DNA of 64,000 nt from Myoxocephalus aenaeus (Eukaryota > Chordata > Actinopteri > Perciformes > Cottidae), in the NCBI GenBank assembly GCA_038501785.1, contig JBAMJR010000001.1:3342001-3406000 (forward strand), written 5' to 3'. Of the stretch, positions 1 to 32,010 are shown one piece after another (the stretch's first letter is position 1; each line of letters opens with the position of its first letter). The position numbers were made by a program, and so were the translations under genes. Below the pieces are notes generated by a model. That model saw nothing but the letters and a program-made list of their open reading frames with translations. It was not told the origin of the DNA and made no database searches.

Positions 1-301
1 TACATAGTTTCCCTTTTCCCTCCCGAAGAATTTATGAGCTTTCCATGAAAGATATCATCCTCACATACAGTTATTGCATGTTGCGATCATACCCACATTT
101 CACCGTATACAGGCGTAATGTAAATTAGCGGTCTTCTCTTTAAAAAAACATTTTTTAATCAATGCTTCTTGCCTGTTTCATGAATTTACTTGCTTTTGTT
201 GTATTTTCTCTGCTATGCTCATTATGTACCAAACATCAGGGCAAATCCCTTGTGGGTGAAAACCTGCTTGGCTTTAAACCTGTCTCCAATTCTGACTACA
301 G
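1..301. other. left flank, intron or 5' region of pnpla7
   Basis: AT-rich sequence with no recognisable exon, TATA element or CpG-rich promoter. If the acceptor at 301 is real, this is intron. Confidence 0.4.
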
Positions 302-302
302 G

Positions 303-21071
<20,769 letters not shown>

Positions 21072-21545
21072 TCCATTAAGTGAAGACCAGTCTCGTGAAC
21101 TCTGCCCAATCAGCCCGTCCCAGATGAATCAAAATGACTGCATTTACCATGTTGCCCTCTGTAACCTGGCCTTGTTAGCTTTGTGGCTGACACAACAAAT
21201 GGCAATACAGGCAGCTAGTATCACATTCCCTCAGCTGCAAATCCTATGCATTCCTATTATCCAAGAGCAGCTGCAAGTCTAATACTTTCTCACATTGACA
21301 GTCAAGAGCATTTTCTGTATCTTTTACATGAATCACAACAGTCCGGTGGAAGATAGAAGGTTGCCGATACTATTTCAAGGGACAAGAAAGGAAGAAGAAA
21401 AAAGAAAAAAAATGTTTCTGACTGTGCTAATTTGAACCCTTTGTGAACACAACGCTTCACAATCTCAAAAACATGGATCAATAACACCAGAACTATCTCC
21501 CTGAATATCTTACTTTCGTCTAGTGGTCTCTAAACGCATGCAGTG

Positions 21546-21891
21546 GCCACTTCAACAGGTACACCTGTACAGTCTCATCCCATCCAATACAGCAGATCTG
21601 CCTCCAGTCCATCTTTAAGAAGCTCATCATATTCAGTTTTTGGTGACATGGACATGTGTGAATTAAATGATGTGTTTATTACCGAGGTCACAAAGGTGTT
21701 GTGCTGGACTGCATTATATTGCGAGGTGTTTCTCAATATAATGCAGTCCAGTACTCACCACTAAGTTTGAGCTCGGTGCTAAAATATCTAATTTAGCCAA
21801 CACCTCATGACACATGAGGTAAACAAATATTGTTTGCATTATGGAAGAACAGTTGTGTTGGATTGCATTAGATTGTACCTAATGAAGTGGC
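21546..21891. mobile_element. non-autonomous element with terminal inverted repeats and internal foldback
   Basis: The left end GCCACTTCAACAGGTACA (21546-21563) is the inverse of the right end at 21874-21891 (reverse complement GCCACTTCATTAGGTACA), with 16 of 18 bases matching. The 346-bp interior has no ORF and contains a 21-bp stem hairpin at 21701-21754. The terminal wording (CCACTT..A-AGGTACA) resembles a repeat I know to be widespread in fish. I could not confirm a target-site duplication. Confidence 0.65.
21701..21754. repeat. inverted repeat, 21-bp stem with 12-nt loop
   Basis: GTGCTGGACTGCATTATATT plus G (21701-21721) pairs with 21734-21754. There are 20 Watson-Crick pairs and one G-T pair. 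The loop is cgaggtgtttct. Confidence 0.9.
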
Positions 21892-22360
21892 GTGCAATAT
21901 TGCATTATGTTAAGATAGACTGAATGTACAAAACACTAAAGGATAGTTTCTGATGTCTTATGTTCGCATGATCTACATTAATTGAAAAACAGAGAGCAAA
22001 ACAAGGAGCACACACTGTGGCCATGGCTGTCAGCACAGCTTTGTCCTGCCCAGTGTGCCAGGGACATGGAGGGAAGTAATGATTGCAATCCACTTCAAAG
22101 CACTGGTTACCCGCTCAGCCGGCAAGGGACCCCCCCACCCATCTGTTTTCTGGCATGGATGTGTTGGGCGAACTCTGCAGCGCCTCTTGCATCACTCCAG
22201 TGTATGCACCGCGTCTGTTTGCAGCAGCAGGACCTCACAGGAACATGCTGTAACATAAGTTATTTAGCTTGTACATGTTTGTTTGTTTGTTCTTTGATTT
22301 GCATCTTTTGAAACTGCCATTAAGATCATCAGATGCTTGCATATTATATTAAAAAAAGCT

Positions 22361-22366
22361 AATAAA
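22361..22366 (+). terminator. candidate poly(A) signal of pnpla7
   Basis: AATAAA about 1.3 kb after the stop codon, in an AT-rich context without a clear GT-rich downstream element. Confidence 0.35.
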
Positions 22367-22564
22367 TACTTATTTTCATATTTAAGGCAAGAATGTATAC
22401 AAGCTAAGCCCTAGATGATTTTATGCACATGTCACACCAGCTGGACAATCACTCCAAAAATGCAACTCAATGCAAAAATACACCAACAAAAAGTTATGTA
22501 GCCTCTCTGTGTCACTTTAATGATTTTATAGAGTTAACTTCCTTACCTTAACCTCAATCACAGC

Positions 22565-22882
22565 TAGGGCTGCAACTAACGATTATTTTCATTATTGATT
22601 AGTGTGATATTTTATTAATATAGGTCAAAAGATTAATCTCTTATGTCAGAAAATAGTGAAAAAAATTTATTAGATCCCAAGCTGACATCTTTAAATAGTT
22701 TTTAGTCTAACCAACAGTCAAATACCCAAAGATATGTAGTTTACTCAAAGTTTCGCAACAAAGCCTCACATATAAGGAACTGGAAACATCCAATGTTTGC
22801 CATTTTTGCTTCATGAATGGCTTAAACAATTAATTGATAATAATAGTTAATATTTTTATGTTGATTCACTGTTTCAGCCCTA
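22565..22882. mobile_element. teleost MITE-like repeat with TAGGGCTG ends
   Basis: It starts TAGGGCTGCAACTAACGATT and ends GTTTCAGCCCTA, which is the inverse of the start (TAGGGCTGAAAC). The internal ATTATTTTCATTATTGATTA and the later segments match a repeat I recognise as very common in percomorph fishes. About 318 bp, no ORF. A fragment of the same family lies at 12470-12625. Confidence 0.75.
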
Positions 22883-22932
22883 ATCACTTTATTGCCAGAG
22901 ATAAAAAAAATATACCACAGATAAAAATATGT

Positions 22933-22960
22933 ATTGTGCAACAATTTTTTGTTGCACAAT
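22933..22960. repeat. perfect 12-bp inverted repeat
   Basis: ATTGTGCAACAA, then TTTT, then TTGTTGCACAAT. All 12 pairs match. Confidence 0.95.
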
Positions 22961-23578
22961 AATCTGGTCGATAAACTATGTATTAGGGATTGTACTGCAA
23001 TGTATTGTTACTTAGCGGCCAACGCATGTTGAAATACAAATATATCAGCCGGGCTCTAATCATAAGAATATCAATACAAATTTTTGATTACATTTTCTTC
23101 CCACTTGATCTAGCACCCTGTGAGCCTCACCATATGAAGCTGTGATCGCGGCTAACACGGGTGCTACAGTGCCTGCAGCCTTACATGTGTAACAGTAGAG
23201 ACACCCTGTGATACACAATATGGGATCCCATATGGCGTTGGTGAAAGATAGAAAGCAGATGTTAGTACTTGACCAATGAGGTAATGGCGTTTGCACTGGT
23301 GTTTTGTTGTACTTTTGGGTGGTTTCCAAAAACCAAGCACAATGAATTGATGCTGTCTGGCATAATTAATGTTTCACTACTTTATTAAATGAGACATGGT
23401 AATGGATGACATGCTGATGTAATGTGTGGAACTGTGCCATAAAGTTGATGTTAAGAAGCCTTAGACGACCCGTACAGGGGAAAAAACACTTTGTACAATG
23501 ATGAATGTTTACCACTAAGCCTGTACTGTATGACATCAGTTACTTGATAAATATGTTTTTTGATAATCAATTGTTACT

Positions 23579-23584
23579 AATAAA
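23579..23584 (+). terminator. candidate distal poly(A) signal of pnpla7
   Basis: AATAAA followed within 10 nt by a GT-rich stretch. This is the best-looking 3' end signal after pnpla7, and it would give a 3' UTR of about 2.5 kb. Confidence 0.5.
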
Positions 23585-24029
23585 CTGTTTGTTGTTGTAT
23601 TCTGTGTCTTTCATTTTTCAATTTCCTGGCTTTGTATGAAAACTATTCTTTTCAACTTTGATTAATTCCTCACAGTGCCCTGGTAGATAAGTGACAGATT
23701 CAGAGGAAAATGTTATGCATGTTGTACTTCAGCCAAAACAAGAATACATAAATCTGCTTCGTGCTGTTCTTAATTGAGATTAGACATTGGCATTTAGACT
23801 GCAACCTGAATCTTTAACAGCTTCAAAGTTTTATAAAGCTCTTTTTCCTGCAGAGATAGACGCACAAAACTAATTTTCCTAGAGAGGACCAGTGGTTTGT
23901 GCTGTCTCTTCATAGCAAGAATCTGGGTTTGAATTTCATGTCTGGTCCTGTCTGTGTCTAGCTGAAACTAATGCAGTCTAATTTAACAAAACCCTGAAAT
24001 AAATCCTATTTTCATTATATCAAATTCTA

Positions 24030-24400
24030 AAAAGTCATTAAAGTTTGAGTATAGTATGTCATAAAAATGTGATTTAAAAAGTAACACTATAGTATGTCAC
24101 AGTATGTGATAAAAAGTCATAAGTCAGAGTTTAGTATGTCATTAAAAAAAGGAAAAGTATATCAAAGAGGTAATTTAATAAAAGTTGTTGCCTTGTATTT
24201 CATAAAAACAGTCGCATAAAGTCATAATAATGAATGGTATAGTATGTCATAATGGATAGAAGTCATGTATGTCTTAAAAAAGCATGTTATAAAAGGTGGT
24301 AGTATACTATGTTAGAAACAGTTTTAGAACAGTGTGTCATAAAAAAATCATGAAATAAAATGTCATGCAAAAGTCAATGTTATACTTAAATGTCATGGTA
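24030..24400. repeat. degenerate tandem array based on AGTATGTCATAAAAA
   Basis: The phrase TAGTATGTCATAAAAA and variants (agtatgtcacagtatgtgataaaaagtcat, agtatgtcattaaaaa, agtgtgtcataaaaaa) recur at irregular spacing of about 17-60 nt. It looks like a decayed AT-rich satellite. Confidence 0.7.
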
Positions 24401-25081
24401 GACCATGGATGGATGCAACCAGCTAGGCTTTTTTAATCCGAGATGCAGACTGGATGAGTGCTAAAGAAAACCAAGATTATCATGAATAAATGAAGAGGTA
24501 TCACACCTGCACGCGCATGCACAAACACACACAAAAATGGATGATTAATCCCAATTTATTGATGTGTCCTATAATGAGCTTTTTTCTATCCCCACTCTCC
24601 CTGGGGAACTTAGACTTGCATCAGCTAATTAATGAGCATGCAGGAGGGAATTTAGGTCACACGCAGGGAGAAGAGAACGAGAAGGGAATAAGTGGCACTC
24701 GCCTCGATCAATACATCACAGGGAAGAAAGCAAAGAGCCGAAAAACAGGGTGAATGAGTCCAGGCTCCCAGGATATTAGAGTCTTTTGACAGTCATGCAA
24801 GGTTGACATTGTACAAGCGGTACCACGTTGCTGGCGGACAATGACCCCATTCTGGACTGAATTACCGCGACAGGCAGCCAGGGATTTGGAAAACCATTTA
24901 TGGAGAAATGAGGCAGGGGAAGAGCGGCGACAAGAAGTTTCTGCCCTCAAACAGACAGACTTTGATTCATCGAAGGTCATATGTAACGGTCCACAGGCAC
25001 ATACTGTATATCTCTCTCCATACAGCGCCGCTCTTTTTCCTCCCTCTCGTTTTATCGCCTCTCATTCTTCTCACCCTGCAG

Positions 25082-25122
25082 ACAGACTTTTGGACAATGG
25101 GGACAAAAAGGACTTGAAACAG
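25082..25122 (+). other. orphan exon-like segment
   Basis: A long pyrimidine tract ends in cctgcag at 25081. A 41-nt segment follows and then a consensus donor (CAG|gtaagt). One frame reads RLLDNGDKKDLKQ without a stop. I recognise no protein. It could be an alternative or noncoding exon of a neighbouring gene, or chance. Confidence 0.3.
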
Positions 25123-26642
25123 GTAAGTGGGTCACACTTTTTGTTGCTGTAGTGAAACAAAAAAACTTCTCTTTGATGTGTGAATACACAATTAGAGTTA
25201 CCACATACAGAAAGGTCCCCACGCCAAAATGTATAAGCATAATTACAGAACCTAAATTACTTACATGGAGGTGAGCTGTAGGCTCTCTGCCTTGGACACA
25301 TTTTTTATAAATTTAACAATTACTCATAACAAAAAAATCTAATAAAAACAATGACTTGGAGTCATCCACCAACCACTCTGTAGACAAAAGATGATGCATT
25401 AATTATTGATCTCCATCAACTAATTGCAATACATTTCATTTTCATTGTGTCCCACAGCAGCTGGTCAGTTATCGCCATGCTGGGACGGATGATGCACCCA
25501 TCAGGAGCCACACATATCCATTATTTATTGGCAGGCACTGAGTAGCAATTTCATACACACATAAGAGAAAAAATACCTGCACACTGAAGAAGAATTTGAG
25601 GACGATAGCCGTGTGAGAGTATATTTTGAGACAGATGCAGTCCTAACAAAATAAAACTTGGATGTGGGTCCAAGTAGGATTCCCCACTAAAGCACGGGAA
25701 CCATTTCGACTGATTTTGAGGCCTCGGAGTCATTCTGCTGCGGTCGCTTCTTCTGTCCGTCAGCCCGCAGCTACCACTTGTGTCAACCTTTCCCTCTCAG
25801 TAGGTCTCTGCCATCCATAACATGTGACACTTTGTTCCAGGCCAGAAGCAGCAGCAGCCTGCTAACATGCTCCCCTCTTCGTGAAAAAGGCTCTCGATAG
25901 ATGAGAATTTAAAAACTGTAGCACCAGGTGTCATTTGAGGTAAACCAGTTCTTGTCAGTGCTGTGTAGAATAGTGGAGGAGAATTTGAATTGCTATTCAC
26001 TTGAAAACAGTTGCTTCAAATGGGAGCATTAAAAGAGCACTACTGAAGGACTTAAGCACAAGATTTCCTCTGAATGTTAAAAAAACTATTTTGGAGATAA
26101 TTCCTGCTGGGGGTGGACCAAAAGGTGCAGCAAGTATTTTAAAGTGGGTTGCGTAATTGATTTAATTTACCTTCTGGTTTCTCTTACCTCTGTCAAAACA
26201 CTGCAAGTAAAAATGCAAAGAGAGCAAACCAGATTAATCAGATGGCTATAACTACAACAAAATAATGCTACAGAAATACACTAAATACGGTATGTCCATA
26301 AAGTAGATATCAAAGGCTCATTAGCAAAAAAATAATTAAAACATTTTTAGCTTTTGCAAGTGTTGGTCAGACAAAAAGCAATTTGAAGACGGCATGCACC
26401 TTGGACTATAAAAAAAAGGCTATTACCAGCCACTGTTTGTTTTACAGACTAAATTATGAATAAATAATTAAATTAACCATCACTCGCAAACCTGGTTCCA
26501 ATAAATATTTAAATATAACAAAAAATTACACTACCTTTGAGTTCATCTTAATTAAAAGAATGACAGTGTGCAAAAGCAGAATGAAGCTTGAATCTTACTG
26601 TTGGTGGCAAAGCAATGACCAGAGCACCGAATAAATAATATT

Positions 26643-26644
<2 letters not shown>

Positions 26645-26690
<46 letters not shown>
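26645..26690. repeat. (AAT)n microsatellite
   Basis: About 15 units of AAT/TAA. Confidence 0.95.
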
Positions 26691-26691
<1 letters not shown>

Positions 26692-27468
26692 TAGAACCAC
26701 ACATTACTAACTTCAGGTTGTATTGTGTCATGGACAGAAACTAAATGCCAATTTGATTTGTGTCAGAGTTTCAAACTCTAATAAAAGGATAGTAGTCATT
26801 TTTCCCCTCAAAAAAACATCATACAGCTTGCTCCATCCGCTCTGGGCTCTGAAGTAATTTAAGGTTGTCCGTTATCTCTAGATTTTTTCCCTTTTTTTGT
26901 CTCCATTTCAATCTGTCTCGCCGTGAGTCAGTTGATCACTGCCGCCTCAGGTCTGTACACGATGGAGCGATAAGAAGACAAATGAGAGTGTCTGTTGTTC
27001 CAGTAACACTATCAACATGCAGCTGTTGCCCCTGCACCCACAAGTGACGCACATATCACAGAATTAAATCTGTTCACGACTGAACTACTCTCATTTACTG
27101 TACACCACTTAAACATCTTCACATTAAACACTCATTTAGTCAATTACCACTGATTACCTGGTTTCCAATGACAACATGCGGACATATAGATGAACCTCTG
27201 AGCATTTCATTGTTGTGAGGGAGAGAATATTTCTCTCCCTCACAAGTGCTGCTGTCTGAGATGAAATCAGTTAATATGCAACCAGGGAAACAGGACAAGA
27301 GGGTGGAGGAATAAGAAGAAAACCTTCGCCCACCATGCAGGTGTCTGCATCATCGGACCAAGACGGAAGAATGAATATACTGTCTGAAGCTAGAAGGGAA
27401 TAAAATGTCAACTGAACAGAGGTCAAAATCACAATAGTAACACTTTAATTAAAGAATTTAGCTTAAAC

Positions 27469-27469
<1 letters not shown>

Positions 27470-27531
<62 letters not shown>
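27470..27531. repeat. (AT)n microsatellite
   Basis: About 30 pure AT units. Self-complementary and able to form a cruciform. Confidence 0.97.
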
Positions 27532-27535
<4 letters not shown>

Positions 27536-29126
27536 CAGTGATTTCTGTTCCGTCTGATATATTATACTGGTTCACTTTTCTGGATCCAGAAACAAGTGGA
27601 GAAAAAAAGGCCCATTCACACATTTGTCTGGCCATACCAAGACTGAGATACTGTTATCTCTACGGTCAAATACAATTCACACAAGAGAAGAAAAACAATT
27701 GTATCTATTGAAACCACTTCTTAACATAAAATCCACTATGAGAGCCCTGATAACCGATTTTGGATGACATTTATTTTGTTTATCTCCATGTCACATCCGT
27801 AACGGACTCGCTCTTTTGAGCTTTAAAGCCTCACTTAAACAAATCAACTTTCCCTGGAGGAATACAACAAAAAGAAAAGGAAAAGAAAGCACATATGAGT
27901 ATGTTGCCAGCTAAAATAAAAGCATGTCCTAAACTGACAGCGTATGTGGGTGTGGATATGAGTCTGAGGAAACCCAGTAAGAATATGGCTACATATTTGT
28001 GTGTGGGAGTGCGCTGTGTACTCTGTAATACGCTCACAGACACTTAGCATCGGAGGTCAGGATGAAACACAAAGAGGGAGTCACAGCTGCTGCTGGTGGA
28101 TCCAGCATAAGATTTGGGCAGAGCTGCTGCCTCCTCCAGCACTCTGCCAGGCTAATAATATCCTGCTAACGCTGAGGATTGGGAACACGAGGTGAGAGCA
28201 CCTCGCTGCCCAAGTACATCACCGGTGTTTGCAGCTGCTAAAAATGAAACAGGGTCATGGGTTTTTGAATATGCACAACACAAATACTCCCACATAGTTG
28301 ATAGAGCCTATGGAGAGCATATACAGACTACAATGATATTAGTCATATATTTTTACACCAGGCTTCTTTAGGTTTGGTCTGACGTATATTTGAGGTAGGC
28401 TTTAAATAAATGATAAACTTACTTTTGTGTATCAGCAAACAGCTGAAGAGGGGGAAATGCAAGTTTTTAGAAACACACTTTAACCGTATTGTTAAGTTGG
28501 TTGGGTGGCTCCAGGCCTTAAAATCCTGTGTCGTCATTTTCTATTTTTGTGGGGGGTTTTTTTACAGTACATTTCTTGTTTGACAGTTCAGTTAGCTCAC
28601 TTATTTTGAGCCATGGGAAGTTGGATTCTCTCCAAACTTGCATTGAAGGCAAAGAAAAGCCAGATTTCTAGTCTGACAAACGTTTAGAGTCTCCAATCTA
28701 GATCGATGTGGAGTGTCTAAACCCTCAGAAACATGGCAACATGCCACCGCGTATTTTTATATATCAGTATATGAAACAATCAGAATTCAGTCTGTCGTTT
28801 CTGCGACTGGACAATGTTTAACTAGAACATTTTCCCTCACTATGGAAAGTGAGGGAAGAGAGGAGAAAAGGAACTAAATTAAAAAGAGCATATTTGAAAA
28901 GAAGCAGAAACTTGTATGCAAAAATATATTGAGATGCAGTTCGCTAGAAGCATTCTGGTTTAAAAGCAAAGTTTATAGTTTTCCATCAGAGGCTTTAGTA
29001 TAACTTCTTCCAATGTGTATTTTGGTGACAATTTTGTTAAATATAAAAAGACAGCAATACCAACTCTAAAATTCTAAATGTCACCTTTAGGTCCATGTGT
29101 TTCTACAGACCATTTAAAATATGTTT

Positions 29127-29128
<2 letters not shown>

Positions 29129-29218
<90 letters not shown>
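29129..29218. repeat. (GT)n microsatellite
   Basis: About 45 GT units, directly joined to the duplicated 95-bp segment at 29219. Confidence 0.97.
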
Positions 29219-29219
<1 letters not shown>

Positions 29220-29313
29220 GTTTTTAAGCTACTTGAATGAACTGGCTAGTTTGTATGTGTACAGTTTATGCAAAAGAGAGAAGGAAAGATGGAGGATGAA
29301 TTTGCAGACAGGC
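29219..29313 (+). repeat. 95-bp duplicated segment, copy 1
   Basis: The sequence from TTGTTTTTAAGCTACTTGAA to TTTGCAGACAGGC is present in reverse complement at 46385-46479. I found no mismatch on reading base by base. Both copies carry the (GT)n run on the same side. Confidence 0.93.
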
Positions 29314-30305
29314 AAACAGGTGTTAGGGTGTGTTAGGGTCTAAGGGAGTGCACAGTCTGTCAGCACTCGGGTCTCCCATAGCTCACCCACCCAGCTTTCT
29401 GGGGACCGCTCGTTTATCACTTTGCCCGCCTGTCCATGTGATCCTGTACTAGATGGGCTCTCAGCTACAGCCCGCTTACATCCATGTTTCATTTCTGTAT
29501 GTATTCACTCTCCTCCCCTTTATTTGTCCCCTCTCTGCTGTCCAAAAACTCATTCATAGGTTCATTCATAGCTTACTAATCCTGGACTTTCTTCTCTCTC
29601 CCCTTTTCCATTTCACTCACTGAGCACGGCTTTCTCTGATTTCTGTTTTCATTGCAGGAAAAGCCTACTTTCTACAGTGCATTTTCTCTCATTGTTTGCC
29701 AACCCACAGAGGTCTGAGGCGTTTTGGCAGGGCTGCTTTCAGAGGCGTTAGGCCACAGTGAGTGAGAAACCAAGTCGGAAAGAAATTACCTTTTCCCATC
29801 CCAGCAGAGAGCTGGGAAGCAAAAGGTTTAAATCAGATCAGTATCATCTCACTGTCTGCCCTGTCAGTCTGTGCATCTATCGGATTATTTGTTCCCCGAT
29901 TGTTCCTCAGGATCTATTTTCTTTGTGCCATTCTATTTATTTTTAACGTAAACACATGGGGGATCTTTTGTGGAACAGCACTATTTCTACATTAGTGTAA
30001 CAATATTTATTGTATTGTCCAAAGTAACAATAAAGATTTAAGCAAGTTGCATTTAACAAAACTGAAAGACAGCCGCCACACAAACAGTTATATATGTGCA
30101 TGTACATACTGCAGACAGTAGCACCCATGCATTCCGTTTTTTGTGTGTGCGTGTTTATCACTAATGGCCTATGACAGAATACATTCATCAACATCTGAAA
30201 AGGAAGCGTTGGAATTGGATTAAGTGCAGCAGACTTTGAGACAATCACCGCTCACGGCCGACCAACAAGCCAGACCTGCCGGAGCAAGCCCCACCGACCT
30301 GCCCC

Positions 30306-31114
30306 AGGGAGGAGAGGGAGGAGGGGGAGGAGAGGGGAGAGGGAGGAAAGGGAGGAGAGGGGAGAGGGAGGAGAGGGAGGAGGGGGGAGAGGGAGGAGAG
30401 GGAGGAGGGGGGAGAGGGAGGAGAGGGAGGAGAGGGGAGAGAGGGGAGAGGGAGGAGAGGGGAGAAGAGAGAGGAGAAGGAGGAGAAGGAGGAGGGAGGA
30501 GGGAGGAGGGAGGAGGGAGGAGAGGTAGGAGGTAGGAGGTAGGAGAGGGAGGAGGGAGGAGGAGAGGGAGGAGGGAGGAGAGGGAGGACAGGGAGGACAG
30601 GGTGGAGAGGGGGAGAGGAAGAAGAGGGAGGAGAGGGAGGAGAGGGAGGAAAGGGAAGAGAGGAAGGAGAGGGAGGAGAGGGAGGAGGTAGGAAAGGGAG
30701 GAGAGGGAAGAGAGGGAGGAGAGGGAGGAAATGGAAGAGAGGAAGGAGAGGTAGGATAGGGAGGAGGGAGGAAAGGGAGGAGAGGGAAGAGAGGGAGGAG
30801 GGAGGAGAGGGAGGAAATGGAGGAGCAGAAGGAGAGGGAGGAGGGAGGACAGGGAGGAGAGGGAAGAGAGGGAGGAGAGGGAGGAGAGGTAGGAGAGGTA
30901 GGAGAGGTAGGAGAGGTTGGAAGGAGGACAGGGAGGAGAGGAAGAGAGGGAGGAGAGGAAGAGAGGGAAGAGAGGGAGGAGAGGTAGGAAGGAGGACAGG
31001 GAGGAGAGGAAGAGAGGTAGGAGAGGAAGGAGGACAGGGAGGAGAGGAAGAGAGGGAGGAGAGGTACGAAGGAGGACAGGGAGGAGAGGAAGAGAGGGAG
31101 GAGAGGGTGGAGAG
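30306..31114. repeat. polypurine minisatellite, GGAGAGGGA-type
   Basis: About 809 bp of nearly uninterrupted G and A on the + strand, built from GGAGAGGGA, GGAGGGA and GGAAGAGA variants. The right part (about 30910-31110) has a higher-order unit of roughly 40-60 bp containing AGGAGGACAGGGAGGAG. The long open frames on both strands are a by-product of the composition. Confidence 0.97.
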
Positions 31115-31580
31115 CTGTGATGGAAGCCAAGCTAACCCAGTTAGGACCGAAGGCGACTCCACCACCCAGCCTACTGCTGGCTGGCTGATACCCGCCTCCA
31201 GAAGAATAAGATGGATGAAAGCAGCGGGAAGTCGGTGACTATTGAGCCGACACAGAGACCCGGCTCCATCGTTCATCCCGGATCAAGCTGCACTTGACGG
31301 GCGGACAGCAGGACAGAGCGCAGGACTCCGGAGGGACGAGAGGAGCTTGATGGACAATGTTTTCCTCATGTTGAATTTTTAATGTGAAGATGTCGGCCAT
31401 ATTATCTTCCCAGAGAATTGTTTTTGTTGCTGCAGTTTACATGTTTGCACTGCAGGAATGCACTACTGTTTTTGTTTTGTTTGTCATGTGTTTGTTGTGT
31501 TACAAACTGACTACAACAGGATTTTGTTGTCCATCCCTGTGTTGAATAATGCCAATCAATTATCCTTGAATCCTTGAATG
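31115..31580. mobile_element. probable retroelement fragment
   Basis: A GC-rich segment (31115-31340) unlike the surrounding DNA is followed by an AT-rich tail ending TTATCCTTGAATCCTTGAATG. That short tandem 3' end is typical of fish LINEs of the L2/CR1 type. The GC-rich stretch left of the minisatellite (30240-30305) may be its other half. No ORF survives and the family is not identified. Confidence 0.4.
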
Positions 31581-31619
31581 TAAGGCTGTCCTTACTAAAC
31601 ATAAAGTACAAACAAAGTA

Positions 31620-32010
31620 CTATTTTTGACCTAATGATGGCGCTACATAAGTTCAGGGAGTTGTTAAAATATTTCCTGAGGGGAACATGAGTACAATTCA
31701 AACTTTTCACCTAAAATAAAAATGATCTACTTCCTGGTGGTGCTAGAAAATAAGTCAGGGGATCACCAACATCTCCATCAACCATGAATGTGTTTACCAA
31801 ATGTTGTACCGAGCCATCCGGCAGATGTTGAGGTATTTCACGTGATAAAGTAAAAACTGATCTGCAGATGGCGCTCGAGGAAAATTCAGGAGATCAATTT
31901 AACGGCAACTATTAAATGGATTGCCTCCAAATTGTGTACAATCTGGACCAAAGTTAACCAACTGACTGACTAACTGTCATCCCCTTGAGCCAGTCAACCA
32001 TGGCTAAAAA
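31620..32010. repeat. teleost interspersed repeat, copy
   Basis: It shares phrases with other copies in this window: AAGTCAGGGGATCACCAA, CCATGAATGTGTTTACCAAAT, GTTGAGGTATTTCA and CCATGGCTAAAAA. Ends are not defined. Confidence 0.55.

Larger units (their letters stand above)
21072..23610 (+). other. pnpla7 3' UTR (candidate) and downstream
   Basis: From the stop codon to the AATAAA at 23579 no further exon is seen. Two candidate poly(A) signals are at 22361 and 23579. The second is followed at once by a GT-rich stretch (ctgtttgttgttgtattctgtg), the usual downstream element. The region also contains two transposon-like inserts and two perfect or near-perfect hairpins. Confidence 0.5.
23611..30300. 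other. intergenic region between pnpla7 and nsmf, left part
   Basis: AT-rich sequence with no gene that I can support. It contains a degenerate tandem array, (AAT)n, (AT)n and (GT)n runs, one orphan exon-like segment at 25082-25122, and the plus-orientation copy of a 95-bp duplicated segment. Confidence 0.55.

Noticed and set aside
24841..25152. A 103-codon open frame around the orphan exon
   Set aside because: The whole frame has no similarity that I know. Only the short spliced segment at 25082-25122 has support.
30245..31276. Long open frames (343 and 292 codons) on the - strand, rich in Ser, Pro and Leu
   Set aside because: They are translations of the polypurine minisatellite. Several frames are open at once and no domain is present.
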